From JBGSQR01 sp964509295 (GTDB lineage Bacteria; Desulfobacterota; Desulfuromonadia; Geobacterales; Pseudopelobacteraceae), in the NCBI GenBank assembly GCA_964509295.1, contig CAZDWS010000004.1, positions 124,001-188,000 on the forward strand: a DNA stretch of 64,000 nucleotides. The letters are read 5' to 3'. The notes below the pieces were generated by a model, which was not told the DNA's origin, did no database searches, and worked only from the letters and a program-made list of their open reading frames with translations. Position 1 is the first letter of the stretch. Every line of letters begins with the position of its first letter. Made by a program: the position numbers and the translations under genes. Of this stretch, positions 33,924 through 42,984 are shown one piece after another.

Positions 33924-35465
33924 TCACTTCGGCAAAAATTCACTTATCACAGGATAAAAATCCTTGATAAACTGATCACCTCTGGCAATAGTCCGAGCTT
34001 CATCCAACTCAAATGGTATTGATATACGAATAAAAGCCTCATCTTTTCTGCCGTAGAGTATTGAATTGGTAATCTCAACAATTTTAAGCGCATATTCATT
34101 ACTTAATACTTTATCCTTCATCTGGAACCAATAAAGAAATAATTCCTTTGATTCACCTTTTTGATAAATCGCCCTGACAATATTTTCCTGTTTTCCGCCA
34201 AGAATCACAGGAATAATAGCAGTTGATACTTCATACCAACCGCTTCCCGGCAGGCAATGCTTAGGTGAATGTATTCCTCCTGTCCCCTTACCTCCGTTAT
34301 GGAATCCGACATACAGGCCAATATCTTTTCCATCTGCGCCCCGGTACTGACGCATTACGTAGTCAGTAGGCTTAAGAACACTCAACACTGGGTCACTGAA
34401 AGTTGTATCGGAAACCATCTTCCAGGAGATAACCTCAGCAGGGAATTGGCTAAACGGTTTATTTGTCGGAACAGCAACATTCTGGTGGAAAGTGACGTAG
34501 AGTGTTGCCGCAATCAGCATTAAACCTGTGACCAGGAACCAGGAACTAGGGACTTGGGACTTGAAATTAGGGACTAGGGACTCGGGACTAGGGACCGGTA
34601 TTTTAGAAACCGGGGCTAGGGACTCGGAATTAGAGTCCCGACCTTTAACAACCGCCCCGACTGCCACCAGCATGGCCATGGCCAGTGCAAACACCGCCAG
34701 CCCAGCAAATTCATGAAAAAAACCCTGAGCTGCTTTTTCCCCCCACCACTGGGCAAGGATACCGGTAACAATAACGCGCATGGCATTGGTAGCAATGGCG
34801 ATTGGAATAGCTGAAGCAATAATAATCCAGCGTCTGAAATTGGAAGTATGAACAAAAAAGGCATAAGCAACTGCAAGGGCCAGCAGTGATATCAGAGAAC
34901 GAATACCGCTGCAGGCATCGGCTACCTCCAGAGTCGTGGTAGGGAACATCAGAATATTCCCCTCACGTAGAACAATAACACCGACTAGCTTCATGATAAA
35001 AACCGAGACTTTTGTTACAAACAGTTTCAGCGGAAATGCCACCATGTCATAGATGATATAGGGGATCGGCACCATAAACACCAAATACCCTAAAGGCAAC
35101 ACCATACATTTAACTATCTCCCTCCCCAAAAACAGAAGAGACAATCCGGTAAGTACAACAATCAATGAAGATCTCATCAAAAAATATTCAACACTTAGCC
35201 AGGAAAAAAACAGTTGAAACAGTCCTATTACAATAATTACAAAACCTATGGCAGAGGGCTTGACAATCTTACTTTTAAGATCCGGCCACCGTTGCCACAA
35301 AAAATATAAGGCTATAAACGGGACAAGAAAACCATGAGAATAGTTTTCATCGTTATTCCAGACCATTACCATATCAATTACAATCTGATAGTATAAAGCG
35401 CCAATTAAGACAACCAACATGCCGAACTGTATGCGATACTCTTTTAATGCTTCGGAGCAGGTCAT
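33924..35465 (-). CDS. xrtA: Exosortase fused to EpsI domain (XrtA-type)
   Basis: 513-aa fusion. Residues 1 to about 275 are the multi-span exosortase, a transpeptidase-like enzyme that processes PEP-CTERM proteins. The catalytic Cys is in DACSGIRSL, the Arg in NAMRVIVTG and the His in FFHEFAGL. Residues about 310-513 form the EpsI (DUF3485) domain (VGFHNGGKGTGGIHSPKHCL). The linker is encoded by a heptanucleotide repeat tract (34530-34640). The substrates' VPEP motif and the PrsK/PrsR pair favour the XrtA class. SD AAGGA precedes the ATG. It is divergent from the Crp-type gene. Confidence 0.9.
   Translation of the reverse strand: MTCSEALKEYRIQFGMLVVLIGALYYQIVIDMVMVWNNDENYSHGFLVPFIALYFLWQRWPDLKSKIVKPSAIGFVIIVIGLFQLFFSWLSVEYFLMRSSLIVVLTGLSLLFLGREIVKCMVLPLGYLVFMVPIPYIIYDMVAFPLKLFVTKVSVFIMKLVGVIVLREGNILMFPTTTLEVADACSGIRSLISLLALAVAYAFFVHTSNFRRWIIIASAIPIAIATNAMRVIVTGILAQWWGEKAAQGFFHEFAGLAVFALAMAMLVAVGAVVKGRDSNSESLAPVSKIPVPSPESLVPNFKSQVPSSWFLVTGLMLIAATLYVTFHQNVAVPTNKPFSQFPAEVISWKMVSDTTFSDPVLSVLKPTDYVMRQYRGADGKDIGLYVGFHNGGKGTGGIHSPKHCLPGSGWYEVSTAIIPVILGGKQENIVRAIYQKGESKELFLYWFQMKDKVLSNEYALKIVEITNSILYGRKDEAFIRISIPFELDEARTIARGDQFIKDFYPVISEFLPK
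34530..34640. repeat. Degenerate 7-bp tandem repeat inside the exosortase-EpsI linker
   Basis: About twelve imperfect heptamers (consensus AGGGACT on the plus strand) run through the coding sequence and encode the Ser/Pro/Val-rich linker (SLVPNFKSQVPSS). Seven bases is not a multiple of three, so gain or loss of one unit would shift the frame between the two domains. Confidence 0.8.
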
Positions 35466-35542
35466 GAAAATCCTTTATGCAATTTAGTGATTGATAAAAC
35501 GGAAAATAACAACTGCTTTTCTGCATAAAATTCGATCAGTAT

Positions 35543-35565
35543 TGTGAATATTTTCATGGTATAAT
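35543..35565 (+). promoter_or_regulatory. Promoter of the Crp-type gene with overlapping Crp-like site
   Basis: TATAAT at 35560-35565. Directly in front is TGTGA-N6-TCATG (35543-35558), which fits the TGTGA-N6-TCACA pattern at 8 of 10 positions. Binding here would cover the -35 region, as in autorepression. Confidence 0.45.
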
Positions 35566-35651
35566 ATAGATTAATATAAACTTTTACAACCTCAGATAGA
35601 GCAGTATTTTATTTTTTGCTAATAAAAAATGTCTTTCACCGGAGTTAGCCA

Positions 35652-36359
35652 ATGATCTGGAAAATGCCTCAGCAAAAGCATGGTAGCATCATCAAAAATA
35701 TACCTATTTTTGCAGAACTATCCGAGGAAGCAACAAGAACAATTGACAACATCATAATCAGGAAAAACTTCCACAAGGATCAGATTGTCCTGTTCGAAGA
35801 AGACACTGCCAACTACATGTACATTGTTTATTCTGGTAAAGTAAGGGTAGTAAAACAGAACGAGGACGGCAGAGAACAGATCATCGCAATACGCAAAAAA
35901 AATGACTATTTTGGGGAAATGGCACTTCTGGATGGCAAAACATCACCAGCGACTGTTATAGCACATGAGGACGCTGTAATCGGCCTGCTGTCAAAAAATG
36001 ACTTCAATCTTTACCTATTCAGTAACGAAGCAATTCGCAGCAACATCATTTCCCTGCTCTGCAATCAATTGCGCGACTCATGGGCAATGATCAAAATACT
36101 CAGTTTTGACAATGCGGAGGATCGAGTAATCGCTGTTTTGGGCAGGATGCATGACCTATACGGGATGGCTGATGACCGTGGCGGGATTATAAACGTGAAA
36201 CTGACGCATCAGCAGTTAGCTAATTATGCGTCAGTCACACGGGAGACAGTAACAAGAATACTTAATCGACTTGAAAAAGATGAATCAATACAGATACTGG
36301 AGAGTAAAAACATTCTTCTGACAAAAAAGTTTTATCTGAAGCTCAGTCAGGTCAATTAG
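35652..36359 (+). CDS. Crp/Fnr-family transcriptional regulator
   Basis: 235-aa regulator with an N-terminal cyclic-nucleotide-binding fold (IVLFEEDTANYMYIVYSGKV, IAIRKKNDYFGEMALLDG, SPATVIAHED), a dimer helix and a C-terminal winged helix (LTHQQLANYASVTRETVTRI). The recognition helix TRETVTRIL keeps the R-E-x3-R contact residues of E. coli CRP, so a TGTGA-type half-site is predicted. No Fnr-type cysteines are present at the N-terminus. Effector unknown. It is divergent from the exosortase gene and faces the lipoprotein gene. A perfect TGTGA-N6-TCACA site lies at 41974. Confidence 0.9.
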   Translation: MIWKMPQQKHGSIIKNIPIFAELSEEATRTIDNIIIRKNFHKDQIVLFEEDTANYMYIVYSGKVRVVKQNEDGREQIIAIRKKNDYFGEMALLDGKTSPATVIAHEDAVIGLLSKNDFNLYLFSNEAIRSNIISLLCNQLRDSWAMIKILSFDNAEDRVIAVLGRMHDLYGMADDRGGIINVKLTHQQLANYASVTRETVTRILNRLEKDESIQILESKNILLTKKFYLKLSQVN

Positions 36360-36361
36360 TT

Positions 36362-37147
36362 TCAGATAAATGATAGAACCGCAGCTGTAACAGTTGGTAA
36401 AGCTGCTCCTCCAATTGGAGTAAATGCATTCAGCGTTATTGAAGTAATATCGGAATTATTGGGCACATAACTAACTGGCACATTAATTACTACGGTCAAA
36501 AACTCACCAAGCGCGTAGCCACTTGAACTTGCATAAGATACGGACAATTTACGTAAAGCGTTATCATATGTAACTAATGAAGAAGCCGTTGATGCTCCGG
36601 AGAATACCCCGGAAAAATAAACAGATGCAGCCAATGGGATCCCGCTTGCGTCTACCGACAAACTGGAACCAGCCGGCAGTATTGCTGAAAAATCAAAACC
36701 GCCAATCAAATCCCCTAAATTGCTGCTTTGTGTAGTAAACTTTAAGGTAGCAGTTTTTATCCCTGTAATAGATGTGTTAGCACTTAAACTCGCAGAAACA
36801 TTACCGGCAGCATCTTTGGCCCAGGCATAAGCGGTTTTGGAACCGGCTGCAGAGAAGGTGAAGTTTGTCGGAGCCGATGCAGACCAGCCTGCTGCGCCAG
36901 CTAATGGAGCTGTTGCACTTTCAGTAATCATATAACCGGTAACACCAACCGCATCAGTTGCAGTCAGACTGGTTACTGATACAGTCAATGAGGTTGCAGT
37001 TATCGGCATTGTAAAGACCGAGACCACAGGTGCCACAACATCGGCAGGTGGAGCCGTTCCTCCGCCTCCGCCGCCTCCCCCACCACCGCATCCGGCCATA
37101 AAAACAATCAATATTCCCAGCAGTAAAAATTTTATTGAGCATTTCAT
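36362..37147 (-). CDS. Lipoprotein with one Ig-like repeat unit
   Basis: 261-aa lipoprotein. The signal ends in the lipobox VFMAGC, followed by a run of ten glycines. Residues about 38-130 are one copy of the 95-residue Ig-like unit that is repeated in the neighbouring giant protein (GYMITESATAP, SKTAYAWAKDAAGNVSA). The remaining about 130 residues (LKFTTQSSNLGDLIGGFDFS, YVPNNSDITSITLNAFTPIG) resemble a cohesin-like beta sandwich. AGGA precedes the ATG. If the C-terminal part is cohesin-like, it could dock the giant protein's dockerin-like tail at the cell surface; this is inference. Confidence 0.75.
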   Translation of the reverse strand: MKCSIKFLLLGILIVFMAGCGGGGGGGGGGTAPPADVVAPVVSVFTMPITATSLTVSVTSLTATDAVGVTGYMITESATAPLAGAAGWSASAPTNFTFSAAGSKTAYAWAKDAAGNVSASLSANTSITGIKTATLKFTTQSSNLGDLIGGFDFSAILPAGSSLSVDASGIPLAASVYFSGVFSGASTASSLVTYDNALRKLSVSYASSSGYALGEFLTVVINVPVSYVPNNSDITSITLNAFTPIGGAALPTVTAAVLSFI

Positions 37148-37318
37148 ATATAATCCTGTTTTGTTCCCACTTAAACTGAACTCATTATAACCGAACCTCT
37201 TGCATAAATCTTGAAATCAAACTTTCCCTCTCCCACAAGTGGAGAGGGAATTTTTTAGACTTATGCAAACGGCTCACCCTGTATGATTTATTACTAATTA
37301 TACTACAAATAAATCATA
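37148..37318. other. Intergenic stretch with a hairpin
   Basis: Between the giant protein and the lipoprotein. It contains an inverted repeat TCCCTCTCCCAC/GTGGAGAGGGA (37225-37249) with a T-run only on the plus strand, which carries no gene here. No other feature seen. Confidence 0.4.
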
Positions 37319-40300
37319 CTAAAAGGATGTTTTTCCGACAATTTTCGAAAGCAGGGCAATCGCATCACCGGTGTCCACTTTGCCATTTGGTGTAGACTTA
37401 CCATTAATGACAGGTGCCACATCCAAACGGCTAATCTGCTGAGTTGTTGGGTTGACTTTTCCAAACCCGATCTGTAATGCCAGAAGCGCATCCGAGATAG
37501 CATATTCAATTGTGATCGTCACAGATGCAGAACGACCGGCTGATACATTACCGGCTGCATCCTTAGCCCAGGCATAAGCGGTTTTGGAACCGGCTGCTGA
37601 GAAGGTGAAGTTTGTCGGAGCCGATGCTGACCAACCTGCTGCGCCAGCTGATGGAGCTGTTGCGCTTTCGGTGATCATGTAGCCGGTGACACCAACGGCG
37701 TCAGTTGCAGACAAGCCGGTTACGGATACGACCAATGAAGTAGCTGTAGTCGGCATTGTGAATGCTGAAACTACCGGCGCAGTTACATCTGGCAGAGTAA
37801 TTACTACTGTCCTGCTGGCAACGGCTGACACGTTACCGGCTGCATCCTTAGCCCAGGCATAAGCGGTTTTGGAACCGGCTGCTGAGANNNNNNNNNNNNN
37901 NNNNNNNNNNNNNNNNNNNNNNNNNNNNNNNNNNNNNNNNNNNNNNNNNNNNNNNNNNNNNNNNNNNNNNNNNNNNNNNNNNNNNNNAGGTGAAGTTTGT
38001 CGGAGCCGATGCTGACCAGCCTGCTGCACCAGCTAATGGAGCTGTTGCACTTTCGGTGATCATGTAGCCGGTTACACCTACTGCGTCTGTTGCGGTCAGG
38101 CCGGTTACGGATACGACCAGTGAGGTAGCTGTAGTCGGCATTGTGAATGCTGAAACTACCGGTGCTGTTACATCTGCAAGAGTTATTGTTACAGCTCTAC
38201 TCATACTTGTTGACACATTACCGGCAGCATCTTTGGCCCAGGCATAAGCGGTTTTGGAACCGGCTGCGGAAAAGGTAAAACTTGTCGGAGCCGATGCGGA
38301 CCAGCCTGCTGCGCCGGATGCCGGAGCTGTTGAAGATTCAGTAATCATGTAGCCGGTTACGCCCACTGCATCTGTGGCGGTCAGGATAGAGACTGAAACT
38401 GTCAGGGCCGTTGAGGTAGCAGGCATGTTAAAGGCAGAGACTACAGGACGAGTTGAGTCACCAGTTGCAACATACTCATATGCACCGACATCAAAAGTCC
38501 CATTTTGTGGACGTACTATGCCAACAAGGTCAATAGATGGCGGATTCGTTGATTGAAAAATCGATAAACCTGAGTTGATATTAGTGCTACCCGCAACAAG
38601 GGCATAATCATGACCGGCACGGTTTACAAAACCACTTGTTGATGTTGAATTATTGCTCTGGTAATTTCCACTTCCCTCAAAAACAATACCTGTTGGACCT
38701 ATAGATACATTGTTGAAAACTATGTTTCCGGTATTAAGTGCATTGATTCTAACTGTAGCCGTACCCGATTCATCCAGAGTGTTATTAACCACAACATTTC
38801 CAGTACTAAAATTCTGACCAAGCTGGTCAACAAGGTGAATACCACCGGCACCACTATTACCGTAAGTTATATTATTTTGAATCCTTCCATATCGAACGGA
38901 TATTAGTGAGAAACCTTTACCAGCATTATTGTAAACAACATTACTTTCAATAATAGCATTGTCAATATAACCATCACCACCAGACTCCCAATCTCCGTTT
39001 AGCTGAATACCATTACCTCCATTGGCAGAGTAAACAATATTACCTCTGATGATCGGATTATCAGACAAGGAATTCGAAATATAAATATTATGTTGCATAT
39101 TTGAACTACCGTTATTGTAAACAATATTATTAAGCACTTGAATCGATGGTGTATCTCCGCTTAATATTCCGGTATTCAAGTTGTTATGCACCCTGCAGTT
39201 TTTAACCACAATCCCGGTACCAGCTATAGCTCTGACACCCATCCTGCTCTGATTGTATACATTGAAACCATCAATAGTAATGTAGTTTGCCGGGGTTGAG
39301 GTCCATGATTCAATGTTTATTCCATCCAGAGTTCGTGAGTTTCGAGTTGTAATGTTTACACCAGTACCTAAAGCTCTGAAAGTGATCGGGGCGATAGACG
39401 TTCCGGCTGTTTCCACATAAAAACCGGCATATGTACCATCAGCAACCAGAACAGTGTCTCCTGCAGCTACGGTATTGGCGGCTTTCTGAAGTGTCAACCA
39501 CGCCCCACCTGATGTATTAGAGCTACCAGTATTGCTATCTGACCCGTCAGCACGGACATAATAAGTATTACTACTACTTTGAGATATTGTTATTGTAACG
39601 GAGCTGCTCATAGCAGAAGAAATGTTCCCTGCTGCATCCTTAGCCCAGGCATAAGCGGTCTTGGAACCGGCTGTCGAAAATGTATATGTAGATGGTGTAG
39701 TTGAAGTCCAACCAGCTGCGCCAGCAGATGGTGCGATTGAGTTTTCAGTAATCATATAGCCGGTTACAGCTACGTTATCAGTGGCATTTAAGCCTATACC
39801 AGATATAGTTAGAGTGCTTGATGTTGATGGTGTAGCAAATGCCGTAACTACTGGCACTGATGTATCAACGGTTGTAATTGTCGTAATAGCACTTCTGCTT
39901 GCTGAAACATTTCCAACAGCATCTTTTGCCCAGGCATAAAGAGTTTTATTTCCGGAACTGGTAAATGAGTAATTCGTCTGAGGAGATATAGACCAACCAG
40001 AATCAGAGGCACTGGGCTGCAAAGCATTTTCTGATATCATGTACCCTGCAACGGCAACATTATCTGTAGATGACAAACTATTAATAGTTACTGTCAGAGA
40101 TGAACTTGTAGTTGGAATGGAAAAGGCCGTTACAACAGGGCTTATGGTGTCAGTAGACCCGCCATAAATATCAGCCGGGATTGTATTACCCAGATATTCC
40201 CAAACATACTTGGTAAGAGTTTGAGCAGAACCGTCCCTGCTTGTACCTGTAGTAAAACCACGTTGAGGTGATGGTAAATTGCCAGCTGGCCAGTTGGAAG

Positions 40301-41783
40301 GGTAGGCGCTCATATCGGCCTTGATCCTCGCCTCATTCGGCCAGGGCCACAGGTTTTCACTTGTTACCGTATTATAGCCAGTCTCACCATAAAGTGTTCC
40401 AGACACACCAATACGCTTGAGGATTGTCGGGCCGATGTCGGACCCGCCAGATCCTGCACCTTTCAACGGTGAACCTGCTTCTATACGGACTGGATAACGG
40501 AGTGAAGCGGCCAGCGGATTGACATTTGTTATATCATTTGCGCCAGCTGTTGAACCGTTGCCATAGTTAATTGTATTTCCGTAAAAACTGTTATAGTTGC
40601 TGACACCTCGGACATTCCATAATGCATTTCCAAGCCCGTAAGTTCCAGCGGTAATACCAGTTAGGATATTGTTTGTTGCAGCAGCATAATTATTCGCAGT
40701 ATCAACACCACCACCAAATCCAGCTCCAGCATCTGATTGGGAAAATGAAGTTGCACCATCAATAGAGCCTACAGTGCAATGATCAAGACTCATAGTAGAC
40801 CGATCTAAAGTTCGCACATAATATGACCCCATAAAACCTTGGTTACCACCATAAGCAACTGAGTTAGAAACCATCAGATTACCTGCCGTGTACATCGGAT
40901 CTGAATCAGTTCCACTTGCACTATCAGAAATCCAGGTACCACTAAAACCGAGTGCGATACTACCATCTATTATTATATTTCCGCCCTTTTGTCCTTTTTC
41001 CAGAAAAAATGGACCGCGCCAAGAGTTATCATAATAACTGACCTGATCAGAGCTTAAACTGAGAATATTCTGAAATAGATTATTTGCTCCCTGATAATTT
41101 GCAAATGTTGCCTGTGGATTAAACCCACCAGACAACTCCCTGTCATGCCTTGCAACAACTCGTCTTAAGATATTGTAGGAACCGGACCCGACACTATCAC
41201 CACCATAGACAATGAACTTATAACGACCTGCCCCCCATGCCCAACTGTCTTCGACCAGATTATAATTGCCGGAAATGGTAACATTCGCCTTGTTGCTGCA
41301 AGATGTGCAAGGTGTGACAACAAAACCACAACGTAATACCTTGTTATAATTACCTGGAATATAGGCTCCTTCAATTTCACCGGTTGTTGAGTTGCCGACA
41401 AACTTTATTCCCTCAATTTGAACATAGTTACTCCCAAGCCTCAATAACGTTCCAGTAGCAGTATCAGATACAACCGCCGCACCGTCATTAGCTGCCCTGA
41501 TAATCGTGTATGCCCCTGCTGTACCTGACGGGGGATTTGTTATTTTACCGGTATATGTGCCATCCTGTAACACCAGTGTATCGCCACCAGATATTGTTGA
41601 CAGACCTGTTGATAACGAACAGGGAGAACCACTGGAACAGGTTGAGCCTGTACCAGAAGGATTTGCATAATAAGTAGCGGCAAAAACTGAACTACAGCAG
41701 GTAACAAAAAACGATAAAACAAAAATTGAACCAGTTACATAACCTTTAAAAGCAGACAACTTTTTCATTAATTTAGAACACAT
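37319..41783 (-). CDS. Giant secreted beta-helix / Ig-repeat protein (interrupted by assembly gap)
   Basis: Exported protein of over 1,450 residues. The signal peptide ends VFAA at about residue 35. The order is: beta-helix 1 (about 35-460, opening TYYANPSGTGSTCSSGSPC), two Ig-like units (about 543-733), beta-helix 2 (about 738-1109, opening TYYVRADGSDSNTGSS), then 95-residue Ig units up to the C-terminus. The C-terminus ends in a dockerin-like segment (INGKSTPNGKVDTGDAIALL). Parallel beta-helices of this kind bind or cleave polysaccharides. The 100-N gap falls inside the Ig array; frames on each side differ only because the placeholder is 100. No PEP-CTERM tail. GAGAGG precedes the ATG. A riboswitch and Crp-type site lie upstream. 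Confidence 0.85.
37506..38470 (-). repeat. Tandem 285-bp Ig-like repeat array
   Basis: Near-identical 285-bp units (95 codons), measured between equivalent points 37596-37881 and 37988-38273. A further close copy is in the lipoprotein gene (about 36770-37050) and two diverged copies lie at about 39580-40150. Confidence 0.85.
37888..37987. other. Assembly gap (100 Ns) inside repeat array
   Basis: Exactly 100 Ns. The bases on the two sides would join seamlessly (GCTGAGA to AGGTGAAG) into the unit sequence seen elsewhere, so the gap marks a collapsed whole number of repeat units. Confidence 0.95.
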
Positions 41784-41813
41784 ATAAGCCTCTCAATTCT
41801 CTACTCAAAACAT

Positions 41814-41862
41814 AAAAAAACCGGGTCACCTTCTACCTTGTCAAGGTATTTCGGCGACCCGG
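41814..41862 (-). terminator. Riboswitch expression-platform terminator
   Basis: Minus strand: CCGGGTCGCC pairs with GGTGACCCGG (one G-U), enclosing a smaller ACCTTG/CAAGGT hairpin, then seven Ts. The 5' arm is the 3' strand of the aptamer, so the two structures exclude each other. Confidence 0.88.
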
Positions 41863-41932
41863 CTATCTCTTAGAGACCCTTTAGGCTTTCCGTCCCATCC
41901 TCGCGAATGGTTTAGTATTATCGTCTACCGCT
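41850..41932 (-). ncRNA. GEMM-I riboswitch (c-di-GMP-I type)
   Basis: Minus-strand leader with the GEMM-I core: AAACC, the P2 hairpin CCATTC-GCGA-GGATGG capped by a GNRA loop, GGGACGGAAAGCC, the P3 arm (GGTCTCT..AGAGATAGCC) and the closing GCCGGGTCGCCGA. This class binds c-di-GMP; a variant in Geobacter relatives prefers 3',3'-cGAMP, and I cannot settle the ligand by eye. Because the terminator uses the aptamer's 3' strand, ligand binding should switch the downstream beta-helix gene on. Confidence 0.9.
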
Positions 41933-41941
41933 ATTCTTTTG

Positions 41942-41947
41942 ATTGTA
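41942..41947 (-). promoter_or_regulatory. -10 element of riboswitch transcript
   Basis: TACAAT on the minus strand, about 7 nt ahead of the expected start (near 41935), which is just 5' of the aptamer. The -35 position reads TTTTTA, a poor match that suggests activator dependence. Confidence 0.5.
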
Positions 41948-41973
41948 TAATCACCTCAAACAGGTAAAAAACA

Positions 41974-41989
41974 TGTGACTAGTGTCACA
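41974..41989. promoter_or_regulatory. Crp-type operator TGTGA-N6-TCACA
   Basis: A perfect dyad TGTGAC-N4-GTCACA. Its centre is about 45 nt upstream of the predicted riboswitch transcript start, near the position used by class II Crp activation. The Crp-type regulator at 35652 has the matching recognition helix. Confidence 0.7.
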
Positions 41990-42094
41990 AAAAGTAACTC
42001 GAATTCAGCTAGTTGCCATTTTAATCTTATTGTGTAAAAATTCGCAGCTCATAATTCAGCAATATCTCGGCGCCCCTACTCACTTACTAAAACC

Positions 42095-42111
42095 GGTCGA
42101 AATAGTTTACA
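42095..42111 (+). promoter_or_regulatory. Candidate PrsR enhancer site upstream of PEP-CTERM gene 3
   Basis: GGTCGA-AATAGT-TTACA; first base 77 bp upstream of the -24 GG at 42172. Confidence 0.6.
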
Positions 42112-42170
42112 CTTTTCAATTATGACAAATTGACTACTAAATACATGTATGATTACTTATAGTTACAAAA

Positions 42171-42186
42171 TGGCCTTAATTTTGCA
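42171..42186 (+). promoter_or_regulatory. Sigma-54 promoter of the PEP-CTERM gene 3-4 pair
   Basis: TGGCCTTAATTTTGCA, GG-N10-GC, 47 nt upstream of the 42233 ATG. No second promoter is seen in the 47-nt gap before gene 4. Confidence 0.8.
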
Positions 42187-42232
42187 TTAGTATAATCAAA
42201 TAATAAAAGCCCATTTAATAAGGAGTTTGCAT

Positions 42233-42937
42233 ATGATTAAGTTCGTCAAAACAGCTATTGCGGCAGCAACACTCCTTGCATCAATTGCAGGATCAGCAGA
42301 GGCATCACTAATTACTATCGGACAGGCAGCATACAACGGAAGTAGCTACAGCTTGATCTGGGATAATAACTCTTCACTTGTTTGGCTTGACTACACCATT
42401 GATACCAATTTGTACATGAGCATTGATCCCGCCCCCCTGAAAAATTTGGCCTACAACCTGAACGATCCATTGGTATTGTCATGGGCAATAAATTCCGGTT
42501 ACAACTTATCTTGGCAAGGGGATTGGCGCTTAGCAAGTATTTCTACCATCAACGAATATCAACATTTGTATTATGATGAGTTGGGGAATCTGGCAAAAAC
42601 AGCTACAGGAGGAGGCCTTATAAATAAGGGGCCATTCCATAATTTATTTCAGCAGCGCTACTATTCAGGAGAAGTTCAAATTATCCGTGAAGGAATGATC
42701 CCAGGTACCGGAGAAGTAATCTATTCTCATCACCCCTATTGGTTTGATTTTGAATATGGAAATACCGGAATTATTTTTGGAAGTCTAACAGGAGTCGACA
42801 AGGGCTTAGCTGTTCGTTCTGCAGAAGTAACCGTAGTCCCCGAACCATCCACTATTCTCCTCCTTGGTATGGGAAGCGTCGGATTATGGATCTGGCGAAA
42901 AAGAGTCAAAAATATTTTCCACATCAAAGCGATTTAA
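42233..42937 (+). CDS. PEP-CTERM protein, DUF1566-like body
   Basis: Exported protein of about 234 residues. The signal peptide ends GSAEA. The body contains SLVWLDYTIDT and WQGDWRLASISTINEYQHLY, the layout of DUF1566/Lcl-type domains common in PEP-CTERM proteins. The C-terminal signal is VPEPS, then TILLLGMGSVGLWIW and RKRVK. ATG 42233 is chosen because AGGAG lies 7 nt upstream; the TTG at 42227 is not needed. It is first in a two-gene unit behind a sigma-54 promoter. Confidence 0.87.
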   Translation: MIKFVKTAIAAATLLASIAGSAEASLITIGQAAYNGSSYSLIWDNNSSLVWLDYTIDTNLYMSIDPAPLKNLAYNLNDPLVLSWAINSGYNLSWQGDWRLASISTINEYQHLYYDELGNLAKTATGGGLINKGPFHNLFQQRYYSGEVQIIREGMIPGTGEVIYSHHPYWFDFEYGNTGIIFGSLTGVDKGLAVRSAEVTVVPEPSTILLLGMGSVGLWIWRKRVKNIFHIKAI

Positions 42938-42984
42938 GCAGTAATGATTTTAGACAGAATTAAACGTTATTTCAGGAGGGTGAT

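Noticed and set aside
34530..34640. CRISPR-like array
   Set aside because: Units are 7 bp with no spacers and the tract is coding.
37225..37256. Hairpin with T-run as terminator of the giant beta-helix gene
   Set aside because: The T-run is on the plus strand, whereas the genes on both sides are on the minus strand; at most a weak structure for them.
37319..41783. Frameshift or two separate genes at the N gap
   Set aside because: The frame change equals the effect of a 100-base placeholder; the flanks join in frame if the missing length is a multiple of 3.
37319..41783. PEP-CTERM signal on the giant beta-helix protein
   Set aside because: Its C-terminus is a polar dockerin-like segment without a PEP motif, hydrophobic helix or basic tail.
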